Shown here: piece after piece, positions 52,589 to 60,644 of the stretch | Position numbering within the stretch: the stretch's first letter is position 1 | Layout: each line of letters starts with the position of its first letter | DNA from: Solobacterium moorei | GTDB taxonomy: Bacteria > Bacillota_I > Bacilli_A > Erysipelotrichales > Erysipelotrichaceae | NCBI RefSeq assembly: GCF_036323475.1 | Contig: NZ_AP028934.1 | Span: forward strand, 124,001 to 188,000 | Direction of reading: 5' to 3' | DNA length: 64,000 bases | The notes under the pieces: generated by a model | What the model was told of the DNA's origin: nothing | The model's input: the letters and a program-made list of their open reading frames with translations, nothing else | The model's database searches: none | Translations under genes and position numbers: made by a program

Positions 52589-53665
52589 ATGGACGCAGTT
52601 AGAACAAAATTAAGGGAAATAGAAAAACAATATAAAGAAATCGTAGAGAAGCTTATGGATGAAAAAGTAATGTCAGACCCTAAGCTCCTTACAAAATTAT
52701 CCAAAGAACAGGCAAGACTTACACAGCCTGTTGAGGCTTACCACCAACTTTTAGAGTTAGACTCTCGTATTGCCCAAGCAGATGAGATGTTAAAGGAGAA
52801 TGATCCTGAACTCAAAGAGATGGCACGTATGGAAAAGGATGAATGTGAACCAGAACGTGAAGTCTTGTTAGAAAGAATTCAGCACCTACTTGTCCCACGT
52901 GATCCGGATGATGACCATGATGTCATCATGGAAATCCGTGGTGGAGCTGGTGGAGATGAAGGTAATATCTTCGCTGGTGACTTATATCGTATGTATAGTA
53001 AGTACGCTGAAAGCAAAGGCTGGAAGGTACAGGTTCTTGAAGCTTCTGTCAGTGAAGCGGGTGGATATACGCAGATCATCTTCTCTATAAAGGGAACGGA
53101 TGTATATAAGGAATTGAAGTTTGAATCTGGTGTACACCGTGTACAGCGTGTGCCAAAGACAGAGACACAGGGACGTATTCATACCTCTACCGCAACTGTG
53201 CTTTGTCAACCAGAAGCGGAAGATACCGATATCGAAATCGATCCAAAGGACTTAACAATTGAAACACACCGTGCTTCTGGTGCTGGTGGTCAGCACATCA
53301 ATAAGACAGATTCTGCTGTACGTATTGTGCACGTTCCTACAGGCATTACGGTAAACTGCCAAGATGGACGTTCGCAGATTGAAAACCGTGAGACAGCGAT
53401 GCGTTTAATCCGTGCACGTGTATACGAAGAACTCAAGCGTATTCAGGAAGAAGAAGCTGGTAAGATTCGTCGTGCCAAGATTGGTACAGGCGATCGTTCT
53501 GAGAAGATTAGAACATATAATTACCCACAAAACCGTGTGACTGATCACCGTATTGGTTTAACAATTACACAGCTAGACCGTATCATGGAAGGCAAACTCG
53601 ATGGTGTGATTGAGGGCTTACTAGCAGAAGAAGAAAAGAGAAAGCTCGAGGAGACACAGTTGTGA
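52589..53665 (+). CDS. prfA: Peptide chain release factor 1
   Basis: 358 residues. Reads UAA and UAG stops. The GGQ catalytic motif is in SGAGGQHINKTDSAV, and the stop-codon-reading P-x-T loop is nearby upstream (KTETQGRIHTSTATV region). The ATG at 52589 is chosen over an in-frame GTG at 52577, since GGAG lies directly before it and the length then matches the family. Its TGA overlaps the GTG start of prmC (GTGA). Confidence 0.95.
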   Translation: MDAVRTKLREIEKQYKEIVEKLMDEKVMSDPKLLTKLSKEQARLTQPVEAYHQLLELDSRIAQADEMLKENDPELKEMARMEKDECEPEREVLLERIQHLLVPRDPDDDHDVIMEIRGGAGGDEGNIFAGDLYRMYSKYAESKGWKVQVLEASVSEAGGYTQIIFSIKGTDVYKELKFESGVHRVQRVPKTETQGRIHTSTATVLCQPEAEDTDIEIDPKDLTIETHRASGAGGQHINKTDSAVRIVHVPTGITVNCQDGRSQIENRETAMRLIRARVYEELKRIQEEEAGKIRRAKIGTGDRSEKIRTYNYPQNRVTDHRIGLTITQLDRIMEGKLDGVIEGLLAEEEKRKLEETQL

Positions 53666-54516
53666 GTACATTTGCAAAAACAATCAAGCAATACGAAAAA
53701 GAGTGTCTAAAGAATGATATTCCTGCGGAAACTGTCATGGCATATCTTTTAGAAATTTCGCAACGTGAACGCTATGATTTGTTTATGCATATCGATGATG
53801 AAATGCCAGAAGAACTCGCGAAGGAATTCCATGTGGGCATGGAGAGAATCTTAAAACAAGAACCAATGGCGCATGTATTAGGCTATTCATGGTTTTATGG
53901 GTATAAGATGATTGTTAACGAAGATGTATTAATTCCACGTTGTGAAACAGAAGAACTCTGTGCATTGATATTATCTCGCATCGATGAAATCTTCCCAACG
54001 CAAGAAACTGTAGAATGTGCAGATGTTGGGACAGGTTCAGGTGCCATTGCGATTACAGTCGCAAAAGAAGAAAGTCGTGTAAAGATGCACGCAACAGATA
54101 TCAGTGAAGAAGCCTTAGTCACTGCACGTCAGAATGCGAAAAATAATGAAGTGGACATCGACTTTACCGCTGGGGATATGTTACAGCCACTCATTGATGC
54201 AAACCGTCATTTGGATGTACTCATTTCCAATCCTCCATACATCCCACAGGATGAGCAGATGGAAACCTCCGTTGTGGACTTTGAACCTCACGTTGCCTTA
54301 TTTGGTGGTGAGGATGGACTAAAGTTCTATCGCATGATCTTTAAGGATTGTAAAAAAGTACTCAATAAAAAGGCATTCATGGCTTTTGAGATGGGGTGGG
54401 ATCAGCGTGAACGCATGAGTAAACTGGTAGAAGAGCTGTTGCCGGATGCTCGTTATGAGATGCTCAAAGACATGAACGGTAAAGACCGCATGTTATTTGT
54501 ATATTTTAATTGTTAA
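53662..54516 (+). CDS. prmC: Release factor glutamine methyltransferase
   Basis: 284 residues. Methylates the Gln of the GGQ motif in release factors, the product of the gene it overlaps. SAM motif I is DVGTGSGAIAI and the substrate-binding NPPYIP is at about 193-198. A helical N-terminal domain (1-85) contacts the release factor. It starts at GTG, coupled to prfA. A strong terminator follows. Confidence 0.95.
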   Translation: MSTFAKTIKQYEKECLKNDIPAETVMAYLLEISQRERYDLFMHIDDEMPEELAKEFHVGMERILKQEPMAHVLGYSWFYGYKMIVNEDVLIPRCETEELCALILSRIDEIFPTQETVECADVGTGSGAIAITVAKEESRVKMHATDISEEALVTARQNAKNNEVDIDFTAGDMLQPLIDANRHLDVLISNPPYIPQDEQMETSVVDFEPHVALFGGEDGLKFYRMIFKDCKKVLNKKAFMAFEMGWDQRERMSKLVEELLPDARYEMLKDMNGKDRMLFVYFNC

Positions 54517-54540
54517 AAATGGAGGGGTACTCCATTTTTG
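54515..54540 (+). terminator. Terminator of prfA-prmC
   Basis: AAAAATGGAG (54515-54524) pairs perfectly with CTCCATTTTT (54530-54539), loop GGGTA. The stem includes the last base(s) of the prmC stop. Confidence 0.9.
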
Positions 54541-54617
54541 TATTTTGTGTTTTCAGATAAATTTTACATTCAAAAATCAATGAACATAGTAAAATAGATA
54601 CGTTAGGAGTAAAAACT

Positions 54618-56141
54618 ATGACAAAGAATATTCTTGAGTGGCTAGAAGCCTCTTGCCAAAAACATCCAAGTAAGATTGCGGTCGCAGATGCAACCGCAGA
54701 AATGACATATGAAGAGCTAGTGAAAGACGCCAAGATTCTAGGCACCAAACTTGCGACATATATTCAACCTCGCCAGGCGGTTGCGATGTATATGGAAAAG
54801 AGTAATACAACTTTAGCCGCAATGTATGGTGCAGTATATGCTGGTGGATTCTATTCTCTGATTGATACGAGACAACCGATTGGTCGCATCGAAAAGATTA
54901 TTGAAGTATTAAACCCAAAAGTAATCTTGAGTAACGAACGTTTCTATCAGGAAGCACGTGAAAAATTAGGGCCTACAGCCAACATTGTAAAAGTTGAGGA
55001 TATCATCAATGAAGGTATCATTAATGAAAACATGCTTGCAGGGATTCGTAAACAAGCAGCTAGTACAGATCCTCTTTACGTGAACTTTACCAGTGGTTCC
55101 ACTGGTGTGCCAAAGGGCGTTGTTGTTGGACATGGATCGGTCATTGACTTTATTCCAGAATTTGTGAAGGTATCTGGAATTTGTGCGGATGATCGTATTG
55201 CCAACCAAGCACCGTTTGATTTTGATGTATCTGTCAAAGATATCTATAGCAGTATCTATGTAGGTGCTCGAGTAGAACTCATTCCACGTGAATTCTTCAG
55301 TAACCCAACACACTTGATGGATTTCTTATGTGACCATCAGGTTACTGTACTAACATGGGCGGTTAGCGCAATGTGCTTTGTATCCATTATGAACGGATTT
55401 GGCTATCGTAATCCAGCGACAATTCGTTTAGTGATGTTCAGTGGAGAAGTTATGCCGATTAAGCACTTAAATATTTGGATGAAGAATTGTCCGAAGGCAG
55501 AGTTTATCAATCTATATGGACCTACTGAGATTACATGTAACTGCACATATTATCGTTTAGAGAATCACGAATATGCTGCGGATGAAATCATTCCAATTGG
55601 TTCAGCGTTTGATAATGAGAAGGTATTCTTACTTTCTGATGAAAATCAATTGGTAGATACGCCAAATGAAAGTGGGGAAATCTGTGTTGCGGGTGCTTGT
55701 CTTGCGCTAGGTTACTATCATGATGCAGAAAAGACAGCAGCTGTATTCGTACAGAATCCATTAAATACTGTGTACTATGAACGCATGTATCGTACGGGTG
55801 ATCTTGCAAAATATAACGAGCAAGGAGAGCTTGTCTATATCGGACGCAAAGACTTCCAAATCAAACACTTAGGACATCGTATTGAGTTAGGTGAAATTGA
55901 AAGCCTGGTTCAAGGACGTAATGGTGTTGTGCGTGCTTGTGCAATTTATGACCACAACAAGAAACGTATTTACTTATTCTGGTTGGGTGACCGTGATCAA
56001 AAGGAATTACATAACGAACTAAAGGTCGTTATGCCAAGCTACATGGTGCCTAACAAGCTGGTGCATTTAGATGAAATGCCAATGACAAAGAATGGCAAGA
56101 TTGATCGTGCCGTATTAAAGAAGATGGAAGGAATCGAATAA
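54618..56141 (+). CDS. Stand-alone amino-acid adenylating enzyme (DltA/NRPS A-domain-like)
   Basis: 507 residues, a complete A domain without a carrier or condensation domain. A3 is FTSGSTGVPKG (about 157-167), A4 FDFDVSVKDIY with Asp203 in the place of the residue that binds the substrate alpha-amino group, A5 NLYGPTEIT, A7 YRTGDLA, A8 GHRIELGEIE and A10 NGKIDRA with Lys494. It should activate an amino acid as the adenylate and load it on a phosphopantetheine thiol. The dlt partners (dltB, dltC, dltD) are not adjacent, so this is probably not lipoteichoic acid alanylation. It is stop-start coupled to the decarboxylase gene. Confidence 0.88.
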   Translation: MTKNILEWLEASCQKHPSKIAVADATAEMTYEELVKDAKILGTKLATYIQPRQAVAMYMEKSNTTLAAMYGAVYAGGFYSLIDTRQPIGRIEKIIEVLNPKVILSNERFYQEAREKLGPTANIVKVEDIINEGIINENMLAGIRKQAASTDPLYVNFTSGSTGVPKGVVVGHGSVIDFIPEFVKVSGICADDRIANQAPFDFDVSVKDIYSSIYVGARVELIPREFFSNPTHLMDFLCDHQVTVLTWAVSAMCFVSIMNGFGYRNPATIRLVMFSGEVMPIKHLNIWMKNCPKAEFINLYGPTEITCNCTYYRLENHEYAADEIIPIGSAFDNEKVFLLSDENQLVDTPNESGEICVAGACLALGYYHDAEKTAAVFVQNPLNTVYYERMYRTGDLAKYNEQGELVYIGRKDFQIKHLGHRIELGEIESLVQGRNGVVRACAIYDHNKKRIYLFWLGDRDQKELHNELKVVMPSYMVPNKLVHLDEMPMTKNGKIDRAVLKKMEGIE

Positions 56142-57319
56142 TGCAAGAAAAAGAACTAAAGTATATCGCAGAACATTATCAAACACCTTGTTTTATCTTT
56201 GATTTAGAAGCGGTAAAAGAGCGTGTTAAAAAGATGAGAGAAATTGTAGGTGGTGCGTATCAGCTATGTTACTCTATCAAGGCAAATCCATTCTTGATTC
56301 CGACGATGGCAGAAATCACGGATAAGTTAGAGGTATGTAGTCCAGGTGAGTTATCCATCTGTAAAGCACTTCGTGTAGAGCCAACCAAGATTCTATATTC
56401 TGGTGTCAATAAGACAGAAGTAGATGTGACAGATGCGATGGAATATGGAGTGATTCACTATACAGCAGAATCTTTATTACACATGGATATCGTGAATCAA
56501 GTTGCAGGAAAGTACCAAAAGAAAGTGGAAATTTTACCACGATTGAATGCAGGTAGTCAGTTTGGTATGTCTAAGGAAGATTTATTCTCTATCTATGCAA
56601 ATGAAGAGAAATATTCAAACGTGATTGTAAAGGGTATTCACTACTTTGCGGGTACACAGCGCAAGAAGAATGATAAACAAATTAAAGAGCTGGATGTGTT
56701 GTTAGAATTAATCAAAGAAATTCAAACAACATTCAATCGTAAAGTAGAACAGATTGAATATGGACCAGGACTTTCTGTTCCGTTATTTGAAGGCGATGAT
56801 TTTAGTGATACGTTAAAACCTCTTGAGAATATCCATGAGAAGTTAAAAGAACTATCTGGGGTTGTTGATTTAACAATTGAAATGGGTAGATTCTATTCCA
56901 CATTCTGTGGAACATACCTCACACGTGCAATGGATTGCAAGTCAAATGAAGGTGTAAATTACTGTATCGTAGATGGAGGTATGAATCATTTAAACTATTA
57001 TGGTCAGATGATGGGTATGAAGGTACCACACATTCAACACTTGCATGCATGTGATAACCGTATCGAAAAGAATTGGTGTTTATGTGGTAGCCTTTGTACA
57101 ACTGCAGATGTGCTTGTAAGAGATGTAACTCTACAAGGCTTGCAAGAGGGTGATTACTTAGCCTTTAACAATTGTGGAGCGTACTCTGTCACCGAAGGTA
57201 TTCACTTATTCTTAAGTCGTACAATGCCATTAATTTTATTGCGTACAGCAGAGAATAAATACATCGTCGCAAGACAAATGCAGGAATCTTATCCAATCAA
57301 TACCATTCAAAATTACTAA
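56141..57319 (+). CDS. Fold-type III PLP-dependent decarboxylase (ODC/DAPDC family)
   Basis: 392 residues. Lys47 in CYSIKANP is the PLP Schiff-base residue, and the barrel contains IHYFAGTQ and the Gly-rich YGPGLSVP. The C-terminal domain has IEMGRF (the phosphate-binding E-x-G-R motif), CGSLCTTADVL (catalytic Cys from the partner subunit) and NNCGAYS. It resembles diaminopimelate/ornithine decarboxylases and BtrK, which decarboxylates a glutamyl group tethered to a carrier. Being coupled to an adenylating enzyme (TAATG overlap), it may act on the activated or loaded amino acid. Substrate unknown. Confidence 0.85.
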   Translation: MQEKELKYIAEHYQTPCFIFDLEAVKERVKKMREIVGGAYQLCYSIKANPFLIPTMAEITDKLEVCSPGELSICKALRVEPTKILYSGVNKTEVDVTDAMEYGVIHYTAESLLHMDIVNQVAGKYQKKVEILPRLNAGSQFGMSKEDLFSIYANEEKYSNVIVKGIHYFAGTQRKKNDKQIKELDVLLELIKEIQTTFNRKVEQIEYGPGLSVPLFEGDDFSDTLKPLENIHEKLKELSGVVDLTIEMGRFYSTFCGTYLTRAMDCKSNEGVNYCIVDGGMNHLNYYGQMMGMKVPHIQHLHACDNRIEKNWCLCGSLCTTADVLVRDVTLQGLQEGDYLAFNNCGAYSVTEGIHLFLSRTMPLILLRTAENKYIVARQMQESYPINTIQNY

Positions 57320-57346
57320 TTATCGTTTGATTGTAAAGGAGGTAGT

Positions 57347-57901
57347 ATGTCACAAGTAACGAAACGTGCTTTAGAACAATCGCTCAAGAATTTGTTGTTG
57401 AAGAAGCCATTATCGAAAATCACAATCAGTGATTTGACGGAAGATTGCGGTATGAATCGTATGACATTCTACTATCACTTCAAGGATATCTATGATTTGG
57501 TTGAATGGTCTTGTCTAACAGACGCAAAGCGTGCGTTAGATGAGAAGAAGACCTATGACACTTGGCAACAGGGTTTCCTACAGATTTTAGAAGCTGTACA
57601 AGCAAATAAACCATTTATTATGAATGTTTATCACTGTGTTCATCGTGAACAGGTAGAAATCTATTTACGACCACTTGTAGAAGATTTGATTCTAAATGCT
57701 GTCAATGAAGAAGCTGGAGGTCTTAACGTACGGGATGAGGATAAGACGTTCATCGTACAGGCGTACTCCTATATCTTTATCGGTATCATGTTAGATTGGA
57801 TCAAAGAGGATATGAAAGAGAACCCACAAGAAATTGTAGAGCGCTTGAATAAACTAATTAAGGGTTCTATTCGTGCTTCACTGACTAGATTTCAATATTA
57901 A
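57347..57901 (+). CDS. TetR/AcrR-family regulator (DhaS-like)
   Basis: 184 residues with an N-terminal HTH (about 1-50: TISDLTEDCGMNRMTFYYHFKD) and a C-terminal ligand domain of the TetR_C_8 type, seen in DhaS-like regulators. AAAGGAGG precedes the ATG. It follows the decarboxylase gene by 27 bp and precedes oleate hydratase. It could sense fatty acids, or products of the upstream pair. TetR regulators next to oleate hydratase are common in Gram-positives, so fatty-acid sensing is the preferred inference. Confidence 0.82.
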   Translation: MSQVTKRALEQSLKNLLLKKPLSKITISDLTEDCGMNRMTFYYHFKDIYDLVEWSCLTDAKRALDEKKTYDTWQQGFLQILEAVQANKPFIMNVYHCVHREQVEIYLRPLVEDLILNAVNEEAGGLNVRDEDKTFIVQAYSYIFIGIMLDWIKEDMKENPQEIVERLNKLIKGSIRASLTRFQY

Positions 57902-57919
57902 AATTTTTATTAAAGTATG

Positions 57920-57963
57920 AAGTTTTATCACAATAAGAAAAGTGATAAAACTTTTATCTTTTT
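57920..57963 (+). terminator. Terminator between the tetR gene and ohyA
   Basis: AAGTTTTATCAC (57920-57931) and GTGATAAAACTT (57942-57953) form a perfect 12-bp stem with a 10-nt loop, followed by a T-rich run. It ends upstream transcripts, or acts as an attenuator. Confidence 0.8.
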
Positions 57964-57996
57964 AGAGACCCTGCTAAATGAAAAAGAATATAGAGT

Positions 57997-58005
57997 TGAT
58001 ATGAT
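57997..58005 (+). promoter_or_regulatory. Extended -10 promoter of ohyA
   Basis: TGATATGAT (TG, one base, TATGAT), giving a 5' leader of about 19 nt before the ATG at 58031. Confidence 0.5.
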
Positions 58006-58030
58006 GCATGTGGATGAAGGAGGATTTCAT

Positions 58031-59827
58031 ATGTATTATTCAGCAGGAACTTATGAGTCATTTGCTAGACCATTAGAGCCAAAGGATGTGGATAAGAAAT
58101 CAGCATATATCATTGGTACAGGCCTAGCTGGTTTAACAACAGCGTTTTATCTTGTCCGTGATGGACAAATGAGTGGAGAACATATTCACTTACTAGAAAA
58201 GGCTACACTTGCGGGTGGAAGCTGTGATGGACGTAAGGATGTCACAAAAGGCTTCTTTATGCGTGGTGGTCGTGAAATGGATAACCACTTTGAAGTGATG
58301 TGGGATACCTTCCGTGATGTACCTTCGATCGAGACACCGGATGTATCTGTCTTAGATGAGTATTATTGGTTAAATAAACGTGATCCAAACTATTCACTAT
58401 GTAGAGCGACTATAAATTGTGGTGAAGATGCGCATACAGATAAGCAGTTTAAACTTGATAAGAAATCCGCAATGGCATTATCTAAATTATTCTTAACACC
58501 AGAAAAGGATTTGGAAGGAAAGAAGATTTCGGATATATTACCGGTTTCCTTCTGGGATACAAACTTCTGGTTATATTGGCAGACGATGTTCGCCTTCCAA
58601 AAGTGGTCCAGTGCACTAGAGATGAAACGTTATCTATGTCGCTATGTACATCATATTGATGGATTACCTGACTTTAGCGCTTTGCGTTTTACAAAGTACA
58701 ACCAATACGAAAGCATGATTTTACCTCTCGTGAAGTATTTAGAGAATCATGGAGTTCATATTGAATACGGGATGGATGTAAAGAACGTTGTGATTGAAAC
58801 ACGTGGCAATAAGAAGATTGCTAGACAAATCGTGTATAAGAAGGATGGGATTGAACAATCCATTGACTTAATTGAAGATGATCTTGTATTTATTACCAAT
58901 GGATGTTGTACGGATACTTCCTGTTATGGAGACCAGACACACGTTCCAGATTTATCGAACGTAAAGAATGGCTATGGTGAATCCTGGGATATGTGGAAGG
59001 CAATCGCAGCCCAGGCAATGCATGGTGAATTTGGTAACCCAGAGGCTTTCTGTACAGATGTAAATGCGACAAACTGGATGAGTGCGACAGTAGCTACTTC
59101 AAATGAAGAAATTATCCGCTATATCACAAATATCTGTAAGCGTAATCCACGCACTGGTAAGGTTACGACAGGTGGTATCGTTACCGTAAAAGATAGTACT
59201 GATAACTGGTATCTATCATGGACCATCAACCGTCAACCACAGTTTAAGTCACAAGATAAAGGTCTCGTGTTAATTTGGTTATACGCATTAAATACGAATA
59301 AAGAAGGCAACTATATCAAGAAGCCAATGCGTGAATGCACAGGTATCGAGGTTTGTGAAGAGTGGTTATATCATATTGGTGTTCCGACGGATAAGATTGC
59401 CTCGCTTGCACAAGAAGCATGTAATACAACGACATGTTTCATGCCATATATCAATGCGTTCTTCCAACCACGTAAAGAATCAGATCGTCCTAAGGTTGTG
59501 CCAGATGGAGCAGTGAACTTTGCCTTTATCGGTCAATTTGCAGAGACACCAAGAGATACGATTTTTACAACAGAATATTCCATGCGTACAGGTATGGAAT
59601 CTGTCTATACCCTATTAGATATTGATCGTGGTGTGCCTGAGGTTTGGGGTAGTAAGTATGATGTACGTGAATTATTGCGGGCATGTTACTACGCGATTGA
59701 TAAGAAGCCAATTACAGAAGTAAAGGATTTATCCTTTATCGAAAAATTTGTACTCAATCAAGTGTTGAATCGAGTAAGGGGAACAGATATTGAAATTCTA
59801 TTAAAGAATAGTGGACTTATTAAATAG
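58031..59827 (+). CDS. ohyA: Oleate hydratase (myosin-cross-reactive antigen family)
   Basis: 598 residues, normal for this family. FAD-dependent enzyme that adds water to the cis-9 double bond of oleic and related acids, giving 10-hydroxystearate, for detoxification of host or dietary fatty acids. The N terminus MYYSAGTYESFARP is the family start, followed by the FAD-binding IIGTGLAGLTTAFYL. The ATG at 58031 is used because AAGGAGG lies 7 nt before it; the longer frame from 57917 crosses the terminator hairpin. It has its own promoter downstream of the terminator. Confidence 0.94.
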   Translation: MYYSAGTYESFARPLEPKDVDKKSAYIIGTGLAGLTTAFYLVRDGQMSGEHIHLLEKATLAGGSCDGRKDVTKGFFMRGGREMDNHFEVMWDTFRDVPSIETPDVSVLDEYYWLNKRDPNYSLCRATINCGEDAHTDKQFKLDKKSAMALSKLFLTPEKDLEGKKISDILPVSFWDTNFWLYWQTMFAFQKWSSALEMKRYLCRYVHHIDGLPDFSALRFTKYNQYESMILPLVKYLENHGVHIEYGMDVKNVVIETRGNKKIARQIVYKKDGIEQSIDLIEDDLVFITNGCCTDTSCYGDQTHVPDLSNVKNGYGESWDMWKAIAAQAMHGEFGNPEAFCTDVNATNWMSATVATSNEEIIRYITNICKRNPRTGKVTTGGIVTVKDSTDNWYLSWTINRQPQFKSQDKGLVLIWLYALNTNKEGNYIKKPMRECTGIEVCEEWLYHIGVPTDKIASLAQEACNTTTCFMPYINAFFQPRKESDRPKVVPDGAVNFAFIGQFAETPRDTIFTTEYSMRTGMESVYTLLDIDRGVPEVWGSKYDVRELLRACYYAIDKKPITEVKDLSFIEKFVLNQVLNRVRGTDIEILLKNSGLIK

Positions 59828-59845
59828 AAGCTTCTGCTAAGACAA

Positions 59846-59872
59846 GGAAAGCAATGCGCTTTCCTTTTTTTA
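59846..59872 (+). terminator. Terminator of ohyA
   Basis: GGAAAGC (59846-59852) pairs with GCTTTCC (59858-59864), then seven T. Confidence 0.85.
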
Positions 59873-59876
59873 GGCA

Positions 59877-59882
59877 TATAAT
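59877..59882 (+). promoter_or_regulatory. -10 element of the 71-residue membrane protein gene
   Basis: TATAAT; the predicted leader is about 94 nt. No clear -35. Confidence 0.4.
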
Positions 59883-59982
59883 ATGGGTGCAGATAGTATT
59901 TACTCGATGCAACAACAATCAAAAACTGACATTCATCATTCATCCGGTACTTATCTAATTTCAAATTTATAGGGGGAGTTTT

Positions 59983-60198
59983 ATGAGTAAACAGAAGTTA
60001 TTATTTCTATGTGTTTATTTAACAGTTTTAACTTTGATGGGTATCACACTACAGTTTTTTATTAAGATTTACTTGGCGGGGATTTATATGAATGATACCT
60101 GGGTATCGGCACCACTTACATTTTTCATTTTGATTACAATTGTATTGTTTGTTAGGGCTTATTGGATTTATCGAAAAATACCGAAAGATTATGAATAA
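59983..60198 (+). CDS. Small membrane protein, 71 residues
   Basis: Two hydrophobic helices (about 6-28 and 42-60) and a charged C-terminal tail (YRKIPKDYE). AGGGGGAG precedes the ATG at 7 nt. A terminator closes the single-gene unit. No family recognised. Confidence 0.75.
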   Translation: MSKQKLLFLCVYLTVLTLMGITLQFFIKIYLAGIYMNDTWVSAPLTFFILITIVLFVRAYWIYRKIPKDYE

Positions 60199-60227
60199 AA
60201 AGTTCTCTTTGCACAAGAGAACTTTTT
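60197..60227. terminator. Bidirectional terminator between the small membrane protein gene and acpS
   Basis: AAAAAGTTCTCTT (60197-60209) pairs with AAGAGAACTTTTT (60215-60227), 5-nt loop. Confidence 0.9.
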
Positions 60228-60243
60228 CAGTAGATAAATAGTA

Positions 60244-60561
60244 TTATTTGTGCGAAGTATCTTGTACAATCGCAATAGCGATGTTTGCGTCATGAGAGAT
60301 ACTCACTTCAAGTTCGGGATGATCTTTGATGTAAGGTTTCCCACTTTCATCATTTAGAATACTGTACTGTAAGTAATCTTTATCTTGGGTTGCCTTGAAG
60401 ATAGCTTCTTTCGCCGCAAATCGTCCCGCAAAATATTGTTTTTTCTGTGTGGTAGTATGCTTTGAGGAGAATTCCGCCATTTCGGGTTGTGTTAAAACAT
60501 GTGAAATGATGGGTTTTTCTAGGTCAATTCGAAGCATATCTACGATGTCTACGCCTAACAT
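60244..60561 (-). CDS. acpS: Holo-acyl-carrier-protein synthase
   Basis: 105 residues, slightly short for the family. It transfers 4'-phosphopantetheine from CoA to acyl carrier protein. The Mg-binding motif is GVDIVDM (Asp5) and the second motif FAGRFAAKEAIFKA contains the catalytic Glu/Lys. There is no Shine-Dalgarno; an extended -10 (TGTAATAAT on the minus strand) ends 6 nt before the ATG. It is divergent from the sortase gene. The only carrier-dependent pair nearby is the adenylase/decarboxylase cassette 3 kb away, which may need this enzyme. Confidence 0.92.
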   Translation of the reverse strand: MLGVDIVDMLRIDLEKPIISHVLTQPEMAEFSSKHTTTQKKQYFAGRFAAKEAIFKATQDKDYLQYSILNDESGKPYIKDHPELEVSISHDANIAIAIVQDTSHK

Positions 60562-60567
60562 GGTATT

Positions 60568-60576
60568 ATTATTACA
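60568..60576 (-). promoter_or_regulatory. Extended -10 promoter of a leaderless acpS mRNA
   Basis: TGTAATAAT (TG, one base, AATAAT) on the minus strand, followed by AATACC and the ATG. Confidence 0.5.
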
Positions 60577-60600
60577 TAGTTACGTGCATTTGGCGAATGC

Positions 60601-60629
60601 TTGCACAGTCAGTCAATCGACTGTAAAAT
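60601..60629 (+). promoter_or_regulatory. Sortase promoter with embedded palindrome
   Basis: TTGCAC (60601-60606), a 17-bp spacer, TAAAAT (60624-60629). ACAGTC (60605-60610) and GACTGT (60619-60624) form an inverted repeat between the -35 and -10, a likely repressor site. Confidence 0.6.
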
Positions 60630-60644
60630 ATTGCAGAGGTTAGT

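Noticed and set aside
54618-56141. dltA of a lipoteichoic acid D-alanylation operon
   Set aside because: The A domain resembles DltA, but dltB, dltC and dltD are absent and a PLP decarboxylase gene is coupled instead.
57917-58030. A 38-residue N-terminal extension of oleate hydratase
   Set aside because: It reads through a perfect terminator hairpin; the family start MYYSAGTYE has an AAGGAGG site directly before it.
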